A DNA stretch of 42,112 nt from Oscillospiraceae bacterium (GTDB lineage Bacteria > Bacillota_A > Clostridia > Oscillospirales > CAG-272), in NCBI GenBank assembly GCA_015064665.1, contig SVRU01000014.1, positions 1 to 42,112 on the forward strand, read 5' to 3'. A model generated the notes under the pieces. It did no database searches, had not been told where the DNA came from, and was given only the letters and a program-made list of their open reading frames with translations. The position numbers and the translations under genes are program-made. Below are positions 1-7,828 of the stretch, piece by piece. Positions within the stretch are counted from its first letter, which is position 1; each line of letters starts with the position of its first letter.

Positions 1-1302
1 ATACTCAAGCTCAAACGGGGTGATGTCAAGGATTGCGTCGAGCATGTTTGCCTGATGGGCGTTAAGGCATCTTTCGTAGAAAACACGCTTTTCCTTGCAT
101 TCGTCGTTTATATACATCGCCCTTGAATTAAGAGCGCCGAGTCGGTTGTAAACTACGTCAAGCGCCGCTTTTTTTTGCGAAACGACGAGAACCTTCTTGT
201 TTTTGCACATCGCGTCGGAAATAACGTTGACAATAGTTTGCGATTTTCCGGTGCCGGGAGGACCGTAGATAACCATATTACCTTTTTCGTCAACCTTTTT
301 TACAACGTTTGACTGTGCGTAGTCAAGAGTTTTTATTACGTAATGATTGTTTAACTTGTCTTTTTTTGTTTTTTTCGGTTTCTTAACCTTGACCTTTCCC
401 GTGCGGAGAAGCTCGCTGACCGCGTCGTTTGTCAGCTTGTTTTTTTCAAGCTGGGAATAGTCGTTGTATATTGAATTGGAAAGAGGGAAACGTCCGAGAA
501 CCGCCGCGTATCTTACTGAAAGCTCTCTTTCTGTCGGCTCCTTGAAGCGTGTGTAGGCGTAAACGTTTTTGGAGTGTGCCCAATCTATTTTAATATGAGC
601 GTCGTCAAGGTATTTGATTACGTCGCCGATACCTTTAAACTGTGACAGGTCGCTGAATTCAAGCTCAAGCTCGTCAACGTTTATACGCTTTGACTGAGCG
701 TAGGCAAAAATCAAAGCGGGGTTTATATGTATTTTCTCTGCCTCATTTAAAAACAGCTCTACCGTGTTCTCATCCGGAATTTCTATTTTGACAGGGAAAA
801 GCATAAGCGGTGCTTTTATCGCTGTCTTGTTAGGACCTTGGGTGAGCGTTCCGAAAACGAATGGATAACCTATATAAAGCTCGTATCTTCCCGTTTCTCT
901 CTCGATTTCTTCTATTTCGCGTTTAAGCTCCTTAAGCTTTGCCACCTCTTGTTCGATTGCGCGGGTTTGAAGCATGCGTTTTTCTTTCTCGGCCTTCTTT
1001 TGAAGCTTTTCGGCTTCTTCGACCGACAGGATGTCGGGGGCTTTTTGCGATGCGGCGGGTGCCGGAATATCCAGATTTTGCAGAATTTCCTTTTTTTCAC
1101 TGTTGTTTATAACGGTAAGCGGGAATTTCTTCGAGGAACGAAGAAATTCGGCAAGCTCCGAAACCTTCGCATCGCGTGCTTCGAAAATCCGTCCTATATC
1201 GTAGGAGCTTTTTCTTGCTATATTTTTGAGGTAAAGGCATTTGTTGTTGCCGCCGATTTCAATCAAGCGCTCTTTGTAATAGGTATAAATACCTTTTCCC
1301 AT
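1..1302 (-). CDS. Superfamily I DNA/RNA helicase, 5' part only
   Basis: The reading frame starts at ATG 1302-1300 and runs off the left edge of the window, so only the first 434 codons are visible. An AAGGAG ribosome binding site lies at 1310-1315. About residues 100-130 form a charged, coiled-coil-like stretch. Near residue 347 there is a clear Walker A motif, GPPGTGKSQT, followed by a helicase-like segment (VLVVSQKKAALDVV). The Walker A form and the long N-terminal region fit DNA2/NAM7-type helicases of the AAA_11/DUF4011 kind, which use ATP to unwind or remodel nucleic acid. The first 90 residues resemble the DUF4011 start only loosely. Helicase motifs beyond Ia lie outside the window, so the precise role (repair, defence or RNA work) cannot be decided. 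It has its own promoter at 1394-1422, divergent from the next gene. Confidence 0.75.
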   Translation of the reverse strand, partial: MGKGIYTYYKERLIEIGGNNKCLYLKNIARKSSYDIGRIFEARDAKVSELAEFLRSSKKFPLTVINNSEKKEILQNLDIPAPAASQKAPDILSVEEAEKLQKKAEKEKRMLQTRAIEQEVAKLKELKREIEEIERETGRYELYIGYPFVFGTLTQGPNKTAIKAPLMLFPVKIEIPDENTVELFLNEAEKIHINPALIFAYAQSKRINVDELELEFSDLSQFKGIGDVIKYLDDAHIKIDWAHSKNVYAYTRFKEPTERELSVRYAAVLGRFPLSNSIYNDYSQLEKNKLTNDAVSELLRTGKVKVKKPKKTKKDKLNNHYVIKTLDYAQSNVVKKVDEKGNMVIYGPPGTGKSQTIVNVISDAMCKNKKVLVVSQKKAALDVVYNRLGALNSRAMYINDECKEKRVFYERCLNAHQANMLDAILDITPFELEY

Positions 1303-1393
1303 TGTTTTTCTCCTTATAATTTGTTTATGTTTAGCCGCAAGTAACAAATTTTTGGCTTTTGCAGCTTGGATTTGAAAATATATCTTACTATAT

Positions 1394-1422
1394 AGTATAA
1401 CATATACATGTCGAAAAATCAA
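1394..1422 (-). promoter_or_regulatory. Promoter of the helicase gene
   Basis: On the minus strand a -35 TTGATT (1422-1417) is separated by 17 bases from a -10 TATACT (1399-1394). It lies about 90 bases upstream of the start at 1302. A 12-base palindrome, TACTATATAGTA (1386-1397), overlaps the -10 box; it may be a control site or simply AT-rich chance. Confidence 0.65.
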
Positions 1423-1607
1423 CGATTTCAAGAAAAAAATATTAAAGAATTTGTCGATTGCCCTGCACCCGTGCAACTTTAAAAAATTCCGCTCAAGTCA
1501 AAAAAACGCGGTTTTATTTGCTTGGTTTTGGGAATAAAGGTTTTTTAAAAATACGCATATTGTACAACTGACACAATTTTTTTGTTCATTTTTCTCCATA
1601 TTGCTAG

Positions 1608-1636
1608 TTGATTTTTGCGAAACTAAATGATATAAT
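1608..1636 (+). promoter_or_regulatory. Strong promoter of the secreted protein gene
   Basis: A -35 TTGATT (1608-1613) is followed by 17 bases and a perfect -10 TATAAT (1631-1636). The start codon at 1689 is about 45 bases beyond the expected transcription start and has an AAGGAG site just upstream (1675-1680). Confidence 0.75.
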
Positions 1637-1688
1637 GATTATAATTAAAGATAAAAACGCAATTTACTTTATTTAAGGAGACTAATCT

Positions 1689-4109
1689 ATGAAATTTACA
1701 AAGAAGATTCTCGTTGCGATAGTAGCGATTGCAATGCTTGCATGCTGCTTTGCTTTCTCCGCTTCGGCAGAGGCTCCCGCGCTTCCCGTGGAGAAGCTTA
1801 CAGACCTGTATGAGTATCTCCGCTACGGAACCTATCTCATCGAAGATTACGACGACCAGCAGGGTGAGGAGTATGCGTTTGTTTCCTCTCACTACTATTC
1901 CGAAGGCGTTCCGTTCTTTAACTACGTCACAAACGACGGCACTGAAAGCGCCATTGTTTCGGATACTGCAGGTAAATATCTTTCGATAATCACCGAAGCA
2001 GGCGCGAAAAAGCCTGTCGGTTATAAGCTGTTCTTAGACGACACTGATTTTGCAACAAAGGATTTCGTTGCATCCTTCGATTTTATGTCCGGCACTCAGG
2101 GCGGCACGAACGGAGCTAATATCTCTATCGTGGTAACTCTTGCAGACTACGTTGAGGATATCACTCTTTTTGCGGCAAATATGTCCAACGATGCTGCAGA
2201 AAATCAGTTCGTATACGCTACATATGATAAGGAAAGAATTACTTATTCTACCGCAGCTGCCGAAGTAGCTCCCGCGCTTGGCACCTGGTATCACGTAGAT
2301 CTTGTATATTCTTTTGAAACCGAGAGCTTTTCTATAGTGGTTAAATCCGGTAACGAGGTTGTTTTCTCCGCTCTCACCGAGGTTGACAAGAGCTTGCTTG
2401 GTATTGACTCCGTAAGATTTTACGTAGACAATGCGAACGGTGCAGATGCAACCGTAACTGGTCTTGACAACGTTCTTCTCTATGAAGGAACCGCTATTCG
2501 TGACGTTAAGAATGCTGACAAGGCTCTTGCAGACCTCGTGGTTGCAGTTAACGATTACGCAGTTCACACCGAAACCGTTCTTGAAAACAAGATTGAGGTT
2601 GCAGATTTCTACGTTGATTTCTTCGGTGGCGAGGATGGCATTCGTGCAAAAGCACCTCAGGTTCTTGAGCTCTATCCCGAAGTTAAAGCGATATCCGACG
2701 GCGCAGAATCCTTCATTAATACAACTTACGCTAACGCGCTTATTGCTTACGTAGCTAACACCGCAGCGATTGAAGGCTACTACGAGCAGATCGAATACCG
2801 CGATGAATACGCTAAGTCCTATTTTGAGCTTTTCTCTGATGAAGCAAAATTCGCTGAGATTACCGCAGGTATGGATGCAACGCTTGTAACAAACGTTACA
2901 AAAGCTCTTGAAAGCTACCGTGAGATAACCGCGGCAATCGAGTTGAAGGCTCAGTACAGTATCGCATTCGTTAAGAACGTTGAAGAGAACTACGATTCTA
3001 AGAACACCGATTTCCAGGTTATGCAGATCAAGTATGCTTCTCTCTCCGCTTTGATTGACGGTGTTGAGCCTGCCTTCAGATATTCCGATATATACAAGAA
3101 AACAAAGTACCCCACGGTTCAGGATGCAATCGATGAGTACTATGAGCTCGAAAACAAGATAAACAAGATTACCTACAATGCAACGCAGGTATTTATGCCT
3201 GCCGTAGCAGAGATGAATATAATTAATGCAGATTCCGTATCGGCAACCGCTCCTTTCTACACCTTGAATTTCGAGGAGCTTTACGGTTATTACCTCACCG
3301 CTAAGTCTGTTTACGTTGACGGTTCGGTTGATTATTCGCTCGATGCTTCCACATTCCCCGGACTTGAAGATGCTATAATTGAGTATCTTGATATGGAAGC
3401 TTATATTCTTGGCAGAATAGACGAGAGCAGTGCATTTACTGCTGCTATTAACGGTGCAGCATCGTCCGTATATTATGCAACTATCGTAGCTCAGCTTGAA
3501 GAGGCTGCTTACTATCTTGACGACAACGTTGAAAAGTCTCTTGAAAAGTATTCCGGTGTTGAAGATGCTATCGCACTCTATCAGCCTCTTTGCGACAAGC
3601 TTGCGAAGACCGTAAGCGACGTTCAGGCATACATTGCGGCTGTAAATGCAATCAATCTTGACGCTGATTACGCTACTCTTAAGGCAGCTGTTGTAAATGC
3701 AACCACACTTAAAGCTAAGTTCAATATGCTTGGTTACGAAGGTCTTGAGAGCGCAAACGTTAAGTATGCAACCGCCGAATCCAAGATTGCAACACTTGAG
3801 GGTCACAGCTCAACTCTTATTGCATCTGTAAAAGCACTTAAGACTGCAGAAACTCTTGCAGAGCGCAGAAATCTTATCTATATTGCTATGAATGCAAAGG
3901 ATAATTGTGAGAAGAGCATTTCTGGTGTTTCCGAAGCTAAGGCTGATCTTGAAAGCCTTATCGCTAAGTACAACGAAGATGTTGCAAGAGTAAACGCTCT
4001 CTTCGCAACTGCAGTTGAAAAGGCTTGCTCGGCAGTATCTTCCGTAGCTCCTACGGATGCAGTTTCACTCTCGGCAAACGTAGTTGCTGTTTTGAACAAA
4101 AAAGATTAA
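1689..4109 (+). CDS. Secreted protein with LamG-like domain and long helical region
   Basis: The 806-residue product starts with a typical signal peptide: lysines at 2, 5 and 6, a hydrophobic core, and probable cleavage after the SASA ending at residue 27. Residues of about 100-265 read as a concanavalin/LamG-like beta sandwich (alternating strands, motifs such as TWYHVDLVYS and a closing GLDNVLLYEG). About residues 275-800 are alanine- and glutamate-rich and look like a long run of amphipathic helices. There is no LPXTG signal, lipobox, SLH domain or C-terminal membrane segment, so the protein is either released or held by the wall in another way. The strong promoter, good ribosome site and own terminator suggest a well expressed single gene. 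The LamG-like part suggests glycan or surface binding; no enzymatic motif was recognised. Exact function unknown. Confidence 0.8.
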   Translation: MKFTKKILVAIVAIAMLACCFAFSASAEAPALPVEKLTDLYEYLRYGTYLIEDYDDQQGEEYAFVSSHYYSEGVPFFNYVTNDGTESAIVSDTAGKYLSIITEAGAKKPVGYKLFLDDTDFATKDFVASFDFMSGTQGGTNGANISIVVTLADYVEDITLFAANMSNDAAENQFVYATYDKERITYSTAAAEVAPALGTWYHVDLVYSFETESFSIVVKSGNEVVFSALTEVDKSLLGIDSVRFYVDNANGADATVTGLDNVLLYEGTAIRDVKNADKALADLVVAVNDYAVHTETVLENKIEVADFYVDFFGGEDGIRAKAPQVLELYPEVKAISDGAESFINTTYANALIAYVANTAAIEGYYEQIEYRDEYAKSYFELFSDEAKFAEITAGMDATLVTNVTKALESYREITAAIELKAQYSIAFVKNVEENYDSKNTDFQVMQIKYASLSALIDGVEPAFRYSDIYKKTKYPTVQDAIDEYYELENKINKITYNATQVFMPAVAEMNIINADSVSATAPFYTLNFEELYGYYLTAKSVYVDGSVDYSLDASTFPGLEDAIIEYLDMEAYILGRIDESSAFTAAINGAASSVYYATIVAQLEEAAYYLDDNVEKSLEKYSGVEDAIALYQPLCDKLAKTVSDVQAYIAAVNAINLDADYATLKAAVVNATTLKAKFNMLGYEGLESANVKYATAESKIATLEGHSSTLIASVKALKTAETLAERRNLIYIAMNAKDNCEKSISGVSEAKADLESLIAKYNEDVARVNALFATAVEKACSAVSSVAPTDAVSLSANVVAVLNKKD

Positions 4110-4124
4110 TAGACTTTAATAAAC

Positions 4125-4174
4125 AAACCCCTTACGGTATCCTTTGATTTAAGGTATTGTAAGGGGTTTTATTT
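4125..4174 (+). terminator. Rho-independent terminator after the secreted protein gene
   Basis: Inverted repeat AAACCCCTTAC (4125-4135) and GTAAGGGGTTT (4159-4169), followed by a T-rich run. It lies 15 bases after the stop codon. Confidence 0.85.
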
Positions 4175-4193
4175 TAAATATTTTGAAAATCAC

Positions 4194-4222
4194 TTGAATA
4201 TATTTTTCGTGTGTGATAAAAT
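4194..4222 (+). promoter_or_regulatory. Promoter of the serine acetyltransferase gene
   Basis: A -35 TTGAAT (4194-4199), 17-base spacer and -10 TAAAAT (4217-4222). The predicted leader is under 20 bases, which leaves no room for a T-box or S-box riboswitch. Confidence 0.65.
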
Positions 4223-4246
4223 ATACTCACGAAAGGTGTGTGAATT

Positions 4247-5101
4247 ATGAAAGATAGCAGTAAACTGTTTGAGGATATACTGAGCGGGCTTCAGGCGCTT
4301 GATAAACGTGAGTATGATTATTTTCACAGTGCTCCGAATCTCATTCCCTCACGCAAGGAAATTATATCTATATTAAAGGATATACAGAGTATTATGTTTC
4401 CGGATTATTTCTATAGGGAAGAAAATACGGGAAAAACATCTGTCGAGATACTTGAGAATATTTATAACAAATTAAAAATTCAGATAACCGCTGCATTTTC
4501 CTTTTGTTCGGATTGCAACAAGGAGAATGATTCCGACATGCTTGCGGAAGAGATAATGAAGTCCATTCCATGCATTAAAGAAATGCTAATAAAGGACGTT
4601 CAGGCGATTTATGAGGGCGACCCTGCGGCGAGAGCGCCCGAGGAGGTTATTCTTTCATATCCCGGATTTTATGCTATATCAATCTATCGCGTAGCGCATG
4701 AGTTCTATATAAGAAAAATACCCTATCTTGCTCGTCTTATGACCGAGTTTGCTCACGAAAAGACGGGAATAGATATTCATTCCGGCGCAACTATCGGAGA
4801 GAAATTCTTTATCGACCACGGTACCGGTATAGTAATCGGAGAAACAACTACGATAGGAAATAACGTAAGAATATATCAAGGAGTCACCCTCGGCGCAAAA
4901 AGTTTTGAGTTGGATGAGAACGGAAATCCAATCAAGGGAATCAAGCGCCATCCCGATATCGGAAATAATTGCATTATTTACGCCAATGCAACCATACTAG
5001 GCGGAAACACCAAGATTGGCGACGGATGCGTTATAGGCGGTAACGTGTGGCTTACTCACTCTGTTCCGGCAGGTGAGGTCGTATATTACAATGCTAAATA
5101 A
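4247..5101 (+). CDS. cysE: Serine O-acetyltransferase
   Basis: Transfers acetyl from acetyl-CoA to serine, giving O-acetylserine, the acceptor for sulfide in cysteine synthesis. The 284-residue product has a long helical N-terminal half (about 1-180), which in this family builds the trimer-dimer contacts. It is followed by a left-handed beta-helix of hexapeptide repeats (about 185-275). The family signature region, with IHSGATIGE, the DHGTGIVIGE histidine and the late GNNCIIYANATILGG turns, is intact. The length fits the longer EpsC/SrpH subgroup better than E. coli CysE (about 273). The C-terminus ends in NAK and lacks the terminal isoleucine that docks CysE into CysK in enteric bacteria, so a cysteine synthase complex is not supported. 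No cysK is nearby; the gene has its own promoter and terminator. Confidence 0.88.
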   Translation: MKDSSKLFEDILSGLQALDKREYDYFHSAPNLIPSRKEIISILKDIQSIMFPDYFYREENTGKTSVEILENIYNKLKIQITAAFSFCSDCNKENDSDMLAEEIMKSIPCIKEMLIKDVQAIYEGDPAARAPEEVILSYPGFYAISIYRVAHEFYIRKIPYLARLMTEFAHEKTGIDIHSGATIGEKFFIDHGTGIVIGETTTIGNNVRIYQGVTLGAKSFELDENGNPIKGIKRHPDIGNNCIIYANATILGGNTKIGDGCVIGGNVWLTHSVPAGEVVYYNAK

Positions 5102-5117
5102 TCTTCTATAATAAAAT

Positions 5118-5164
5118 AAGGAAGCAAAGTGCAGTCCCAAAGGCGCTTTTGCTTCCTTGTTTTA
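5118..5164. terminator. Bidirectional terminator between cysE and the ttcA-like gene
   Basis: AAGGAAGCAAA (5118-5128) pairs with TTTGCTTCCTT (5148-5158). An AT-rich tail follows on the plus side, and a T-run is available on the minus side. It sits between two convergent genes and touches the stop codon of the minus-strand gene. Confidence 0.8.
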
Positions 5165-5917
5165 TTCTTTTATTTCACCGGCATCGGGATATCTGCCGAT
5201 TTTTTTGAATCCGTCTATTTCTCCGTTGCACATAGCAGTGAATATCCTATGCTTAAGCCCTTTGTTGCCTCGTTCAAGCTCGAAAAGAAGATTTTTCATT
5301 TTTTCTCTTTCGGTTGCGTGATCCTCGGGGCACAGGCTTGTGACTATGGGCAAGGAGCGGCGTCTTGCAAAATATAAAACGTCCTTTTCCTGTGCATAGA
5401 GCAAGGGTCTTATCAGAGTTATTTTTCTGTTTGAAAGATAGGATTTCGGTGAAAAGCATCCAAGTCGCCCTTCAAAGAAAAGGTTCATCATAAAGGTTTC
5501 GATTGCATCGTCGTAGTGGTGCCCGAGTGCAACCTTGTTGCAGCCAAGCTCCTGCGCCGCCGCGTGAAGAGAACCCCGTCTCATTTTAGCGCAGAGAGAG
5601 CAGGGATTTGATTCCTTTCTTACGTCAAAAATTATCTTTGCGATTTGCGTATCCACCTTTAAATATTTTACCTTTATCCTTCGGCAGAATTCCTCAATCT
5701 CGGAAAAATCAGAGCCCTCAAAGCCCATATCCACCGTCACGGCAAAAACTTCGTATTTTTTTGGGTAAAATATTCTCATTTGAGCAAGAACCTCAAGCAG
5801 AGCCAGGGAATCCTTGCCGCCCGAAACGCCGACGGCTATTCTGTCGCCGGCCTCTATCATATCGTAATCATCGACTGCCCGTCTTACAAAGCTGAGCAGT
5901 CTTTTCATTTCATTCAT
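5162..5917 (-). CDS. ttcA: TtcA/TilS-family tRNA thiolation ATPase
   Basis: A PP-loop ATPase that, by family, activates a tRNA base by adenylation and inserts sulfur (2-thiocytidine 32 in TtcA). The PP-loop SGGKDS is at residues 32-37. A CSLC pair (C106, C109) and a later cysteine in the SLCPEDH segment (C196) match the three cysteines that hold the [4Fe-4S] cluster in TtcA; the GHHYDDAIET segment is also typical. At about 251 residues it is short compared with E. coli TtcA (311). I chose ATG 5917 because an AAAGG ribosome site lies just upstream; a TTG two codons earlier (5923) would sit inside that spacing. A close relative acting on another tRNA position (TtuA-like) is possible, although the CxxC pattern favours TtcA. 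Confidence 0.82.
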   Translation of the reverse strand: MNEMKRLLSFVRRAVDDYDMIEAGDRIAVGVSGGKDSLALLEVLAQMRIFYPKKYEVFAVTVDMGFEGSDFSEIEEFCRRIKVKYLKVDTQIAKIIFDVRKESNPCSLCAKMRRGSLHAAAQELGCNKVALGHHYDDAIETFMMNLFFEGRLGCFSPKSYLSNRKITLIRPLLYAQEKDVLYFARRRSLPIVTSLCPEDHATEREKMKNLLFELERGNKGLKHRIFTAMCNGEIDGFKKIGRYPDAGEIKE

Positions 5918-5980
5918 AGTCAAACCTTTCGGTATTTGCGTATAATATAATAGTTAAAAAGTATTTTAAGGAGAAGAAAC

Positions 5981-6553
5981 ATGCCTATTAAAATTTACAT
6001 AGACCAGGGGCATAATCCGCGGGATTATAATACGGGAGCCGAGGGGAACGGATATTACGAGCAGGACATCACTTACGAGGTGGGGCGCTTGCTCTATAAT
6101 TATCTTGAGGCAAACCCGGAGTTCGCGCCACGACTCTCGCGGCCTACGCCTGATACCGTGCTCGGAATGAGCAATGCTTCAAGTGTGACAACCAGAGTAA
6201 ATCAGGCAAACGCATGGGATGCAGACCTATTTATATCCATTCATACAAACGCCTCCGTAAATCCTTCGGCAAGCGGCTCGGAGGCATTGATATACAGCGT
6301 GTCGTCAACCGAGGCGTATAATCTTGCAGAGGATATACTCAGGAATATGACAGAGGTAACGGGTCTTCGCAACCGCGGAATAGTAGAACGCCCCGGACTG
6401 TACGTTTTGAGAAGAACGAGAATGCCCGCCGTCCTTGTTGAGCTTGGTTTTATATCTAATCCCGACGATGCCGAGCTTATGGCTAATTCGCCTAATCTTT
6501 TTGCTCTCGGAATATATAGGGGAATACTTGAATATTACGGACTAACTTTGTAA
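5981..6553 (+). CDS. N-acetylmuramoyl-L-alanine amidase (Amidase_3)
   Basis: Cleaves the amide bond between muramic acid and the stem peptide of peptidoglycan. The 190-residue product is a bare catalytic domain. Zinc ligands H11 (in DQGHN), E27 (in YYEQDI) and H88 (in SIHTN) and the catalytic E154 (in VELGF) are all present. An AAGGAG ribosome site precedes the ATG. No signal peptide, membrane segment or wall-binding domain is visible, which is unusual for a housekeeping amidase; such bare forms occur as mother-cell spore lysins and phage endolysins. No phage genes are nearby, so a role during sporulation or germination, or release by an unknown route, is more likely. TATAAT-like boxes lie at 5941-5951, but no good -35 was found. 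Confidence 0.85.
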   Translation: MPIKIYIDQGHNPRDYNTGAEGNGYYEQDITYEVGRLLYNYLEANPEFAPRLSRPTPDTVLGMSNASSVTTRVNQANAWDADLFISIHTNASVNPSASGSEALIYSVSSTEAYNLAEDILRNMTEVTGLRNRGIVERPGLYVLRRTRMPAVLVELGFISNPDDAELMANSPNLFALGIYRGILEYYGLTL

Positions 6554-6565
6554 GAGGGATGAGCA

Positions 6566-6604
6566 CCGAAAGCGCTGAAAATTAAGGATTCAGAGCGGGT
6601 TCGG
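6566..6604. other. Hairpin between convergent genes
   Basis: CCGAA (6566-6570) pairs with TTCGG (6600-6604), and inside it CGCTGAA pairs with TTCAG plus GCG. There is no clear T-run on either side, so it may only slow transcription or protect 3' ends. It overlaps the stop codon of the minus-strand gene at 6590. Confidence 0.4.
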
Positions 6605-7255
6605 ATTATTCTCTTGCCTAAGATAAAGCGAATCTATTTCAATATAATCGGCGCTCGCCGACTGTGACTCGGTATTGAAAACGTAGGACGCTTCGCAATC
6701 CGGGCAATAAACCTCAATACCTTCCTTGCAAAATCTCAACTCGTATTTTGAACTGTGGCAGGGGCAGTCTATCCTGTCCTCTGCCTCAAGCTCTTTTACA
6801 AGAAATCTTATAGTGTCGTAAACCGAAGGGTCGGGAAGAAGTTCGTCCTCGTCAATATCCTCGGGTTGCATATCGGCAATTGATTCTGCTTCAAGGTCGC
6901 AAAGAAGTCTGCTTAGCTCTTCGCCCGAGCGGACAACCTCTTCGTCAATTTTTTCCTTTGAGCCGATAAAGCATATATCCATATTTGCATAGGGACAGTT
7001 CAAAAGGAATAAATCTCTGTCAAAAAATATGTTTTGTGATACAACAAAGCTGTGATTCTTTTTGCAGAAAAGGCAGGGAGCTGATATTCTTATTTTGTTA
7101 TCGTTTGTAATATTAACGTCAAGCGCCGAATGACCGCATGAGCATTTTATTCTCAAAAGATTTGCGGAAAGCGCAAATTTTCCGACGAATCCGTATATAA
7201 GAGTGCCGCATTCGGGGCAACGGTATGCAATATGTGTCTGAAGCTTGGCAACCAT
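6590..7255 (-). CDS. Zinc-ribbon protein of unknown function
   Basis: The family was not recognised. The 221-residue product has three cysteine clusters that look like zinc sites. The first is an N-terminal CPEC with a downstream CSC(G)H, the second a CLFC in the middle, and the third a C-terminal CPC...CPDC. The middle (about 105-155) is acidic and helical. There is no membrane segment or signal peptide, so a cytoplasmic nucleic-acid or protein-binding adaptor is plausible, but this is inference. Its ATG shares a base with the stop codon of the DJ-1 gene (TAATG), so the two are probably translationally coupled as the last genes of the ftsK operon. Confidence 0.7.
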   Translation of the reverse strand: MVAKLQTHIAYRCPECGTLIYGFVGKFALSANLLRIKCSCGHSALDVNITNDNKIRISAPCLFCKKNHSFVVSQNIFFDRDLFLLNCPYANMDICFIGSKEKIDEEVVRSGEELSRLLCDLEAESIADMQPEDIDEDELLPDPSVYDTIRFLVKELEAEDRIDCPCHSSKYELRFCKEGIEVYCPDCEASYVFNTESQSASADYIEIDSLYLRQENNPNPL

Positions 7256-7797
7256 TATTTTTTCTCCATGATGGCTTCGCTGAGCGCATTTTTCTTTTCT
7301 TCACCAAGAATAAGGGCAATAAGCTCGTTCGCAAAATCAAGCGCAACGCCCATTCCCTTAGCTGTAGTGATGTTGCCGTCGGTAACTACGCATTCTCCTG
7401 TTGTATTAGCACCGGTAAGCTCCTTCTCAAATCCGGGATAGCAGGTTGCACGTTTGCCATCAAGCAACCCTCTTCTTCCGAGAACGAGCGGAGCAGCGCA
7501 AATAGCTGCTAATCTTCCACCGTTTTTAAGTGTAGCTTCAATTATTTTGTCTGTAAACGGTGATGCGTCGAGGTTGAGCGCACCGGGCATTCCTCCCGGG
7601 AATATAGTCATACTAACCTTATCAAGTTCAACCTCGGCGGGCTCAAGGTCACATATAACGGGGATTTTGTGAGAGCCTGCGGCGATTTTTCCGTTAAGAC
7701 CGACGGTTTTAACGTCAAGTCCTGCGCGTCTCAACATATCAACGGGGGTTAAGGCTTCTATTTCTTCAAATCCGTCTGCAAGTAATACTGCTATCAT
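7255..7797 (-). CDS. DJ-1/PfpI (ThiJ/YajL) family protein
   Basis: A small alpha/beta protein of the class I glutamine amidotransferase-like fold. The nucleophile-elbow cysteine is C100 in AAICAAP, and the conserved acidic cluster is at residues 11-14 (EEIE). Length (180) is normal for the DJ-1/YajL group, whose members are variously reported as chaperones, deglycases or protectors against oxidative and carbonyl stress. The activity of this one cannot be read from sequence. An AGGAG site precedes the ATG at 7797. It lies 31 bases downstream of the ftsK stop and is coupled to the zinc-ribbon gene after it. Confidence 0.85.
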   Translation of the reverse strand: MIAVLLADGFEEIEALTPVDMLRRAGLDVKTVGLNGKIAAGSHKIPVICDLEPAEVELDKVSMTIFPGGMPGALNLDASPFTDKIIEATLKNGGRLAAICAAPLVLGRRGLLDGKRATCYPGFEKELTGANTTGECVVTDGNITTAKGMGVALDFANELIALILGEEKKNALSEAIMEKK

Positions 7798-7828
7798 AAC
7801 GTTCTCCTAATTAATTATCCGCTTTTGT

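Larger units (their letters stand above)
1303..1688. other. Divergent intergenic region (386 bases)
   Basis: AT-rich spacer between the helicase (-) and the secreted protein (+). It holds the two divergent promoters listed separately. I see no terminator, small ORF with a ribosome site, or RNA gene between them (about 1425-1600). Confidence 0.6.

Noticed and set aside
1386..1397. Palindrome TACTATATAGTA as an operator
   Set aside because: It is AT-only except for two pairs and overlaps a -10 box; such sequences are common by chance in AT-rich spacers.
2034..3806. 590-codon open frame on the minus strand opposite the secreted protein gene
   Set aside because: No ribosome site or promoter, cysteine- and valine-rich improbable protein, and the plus-strand gene has a signal peptide, promoter and terminator. 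The codon bias of the plus strand explains the lack of stops.
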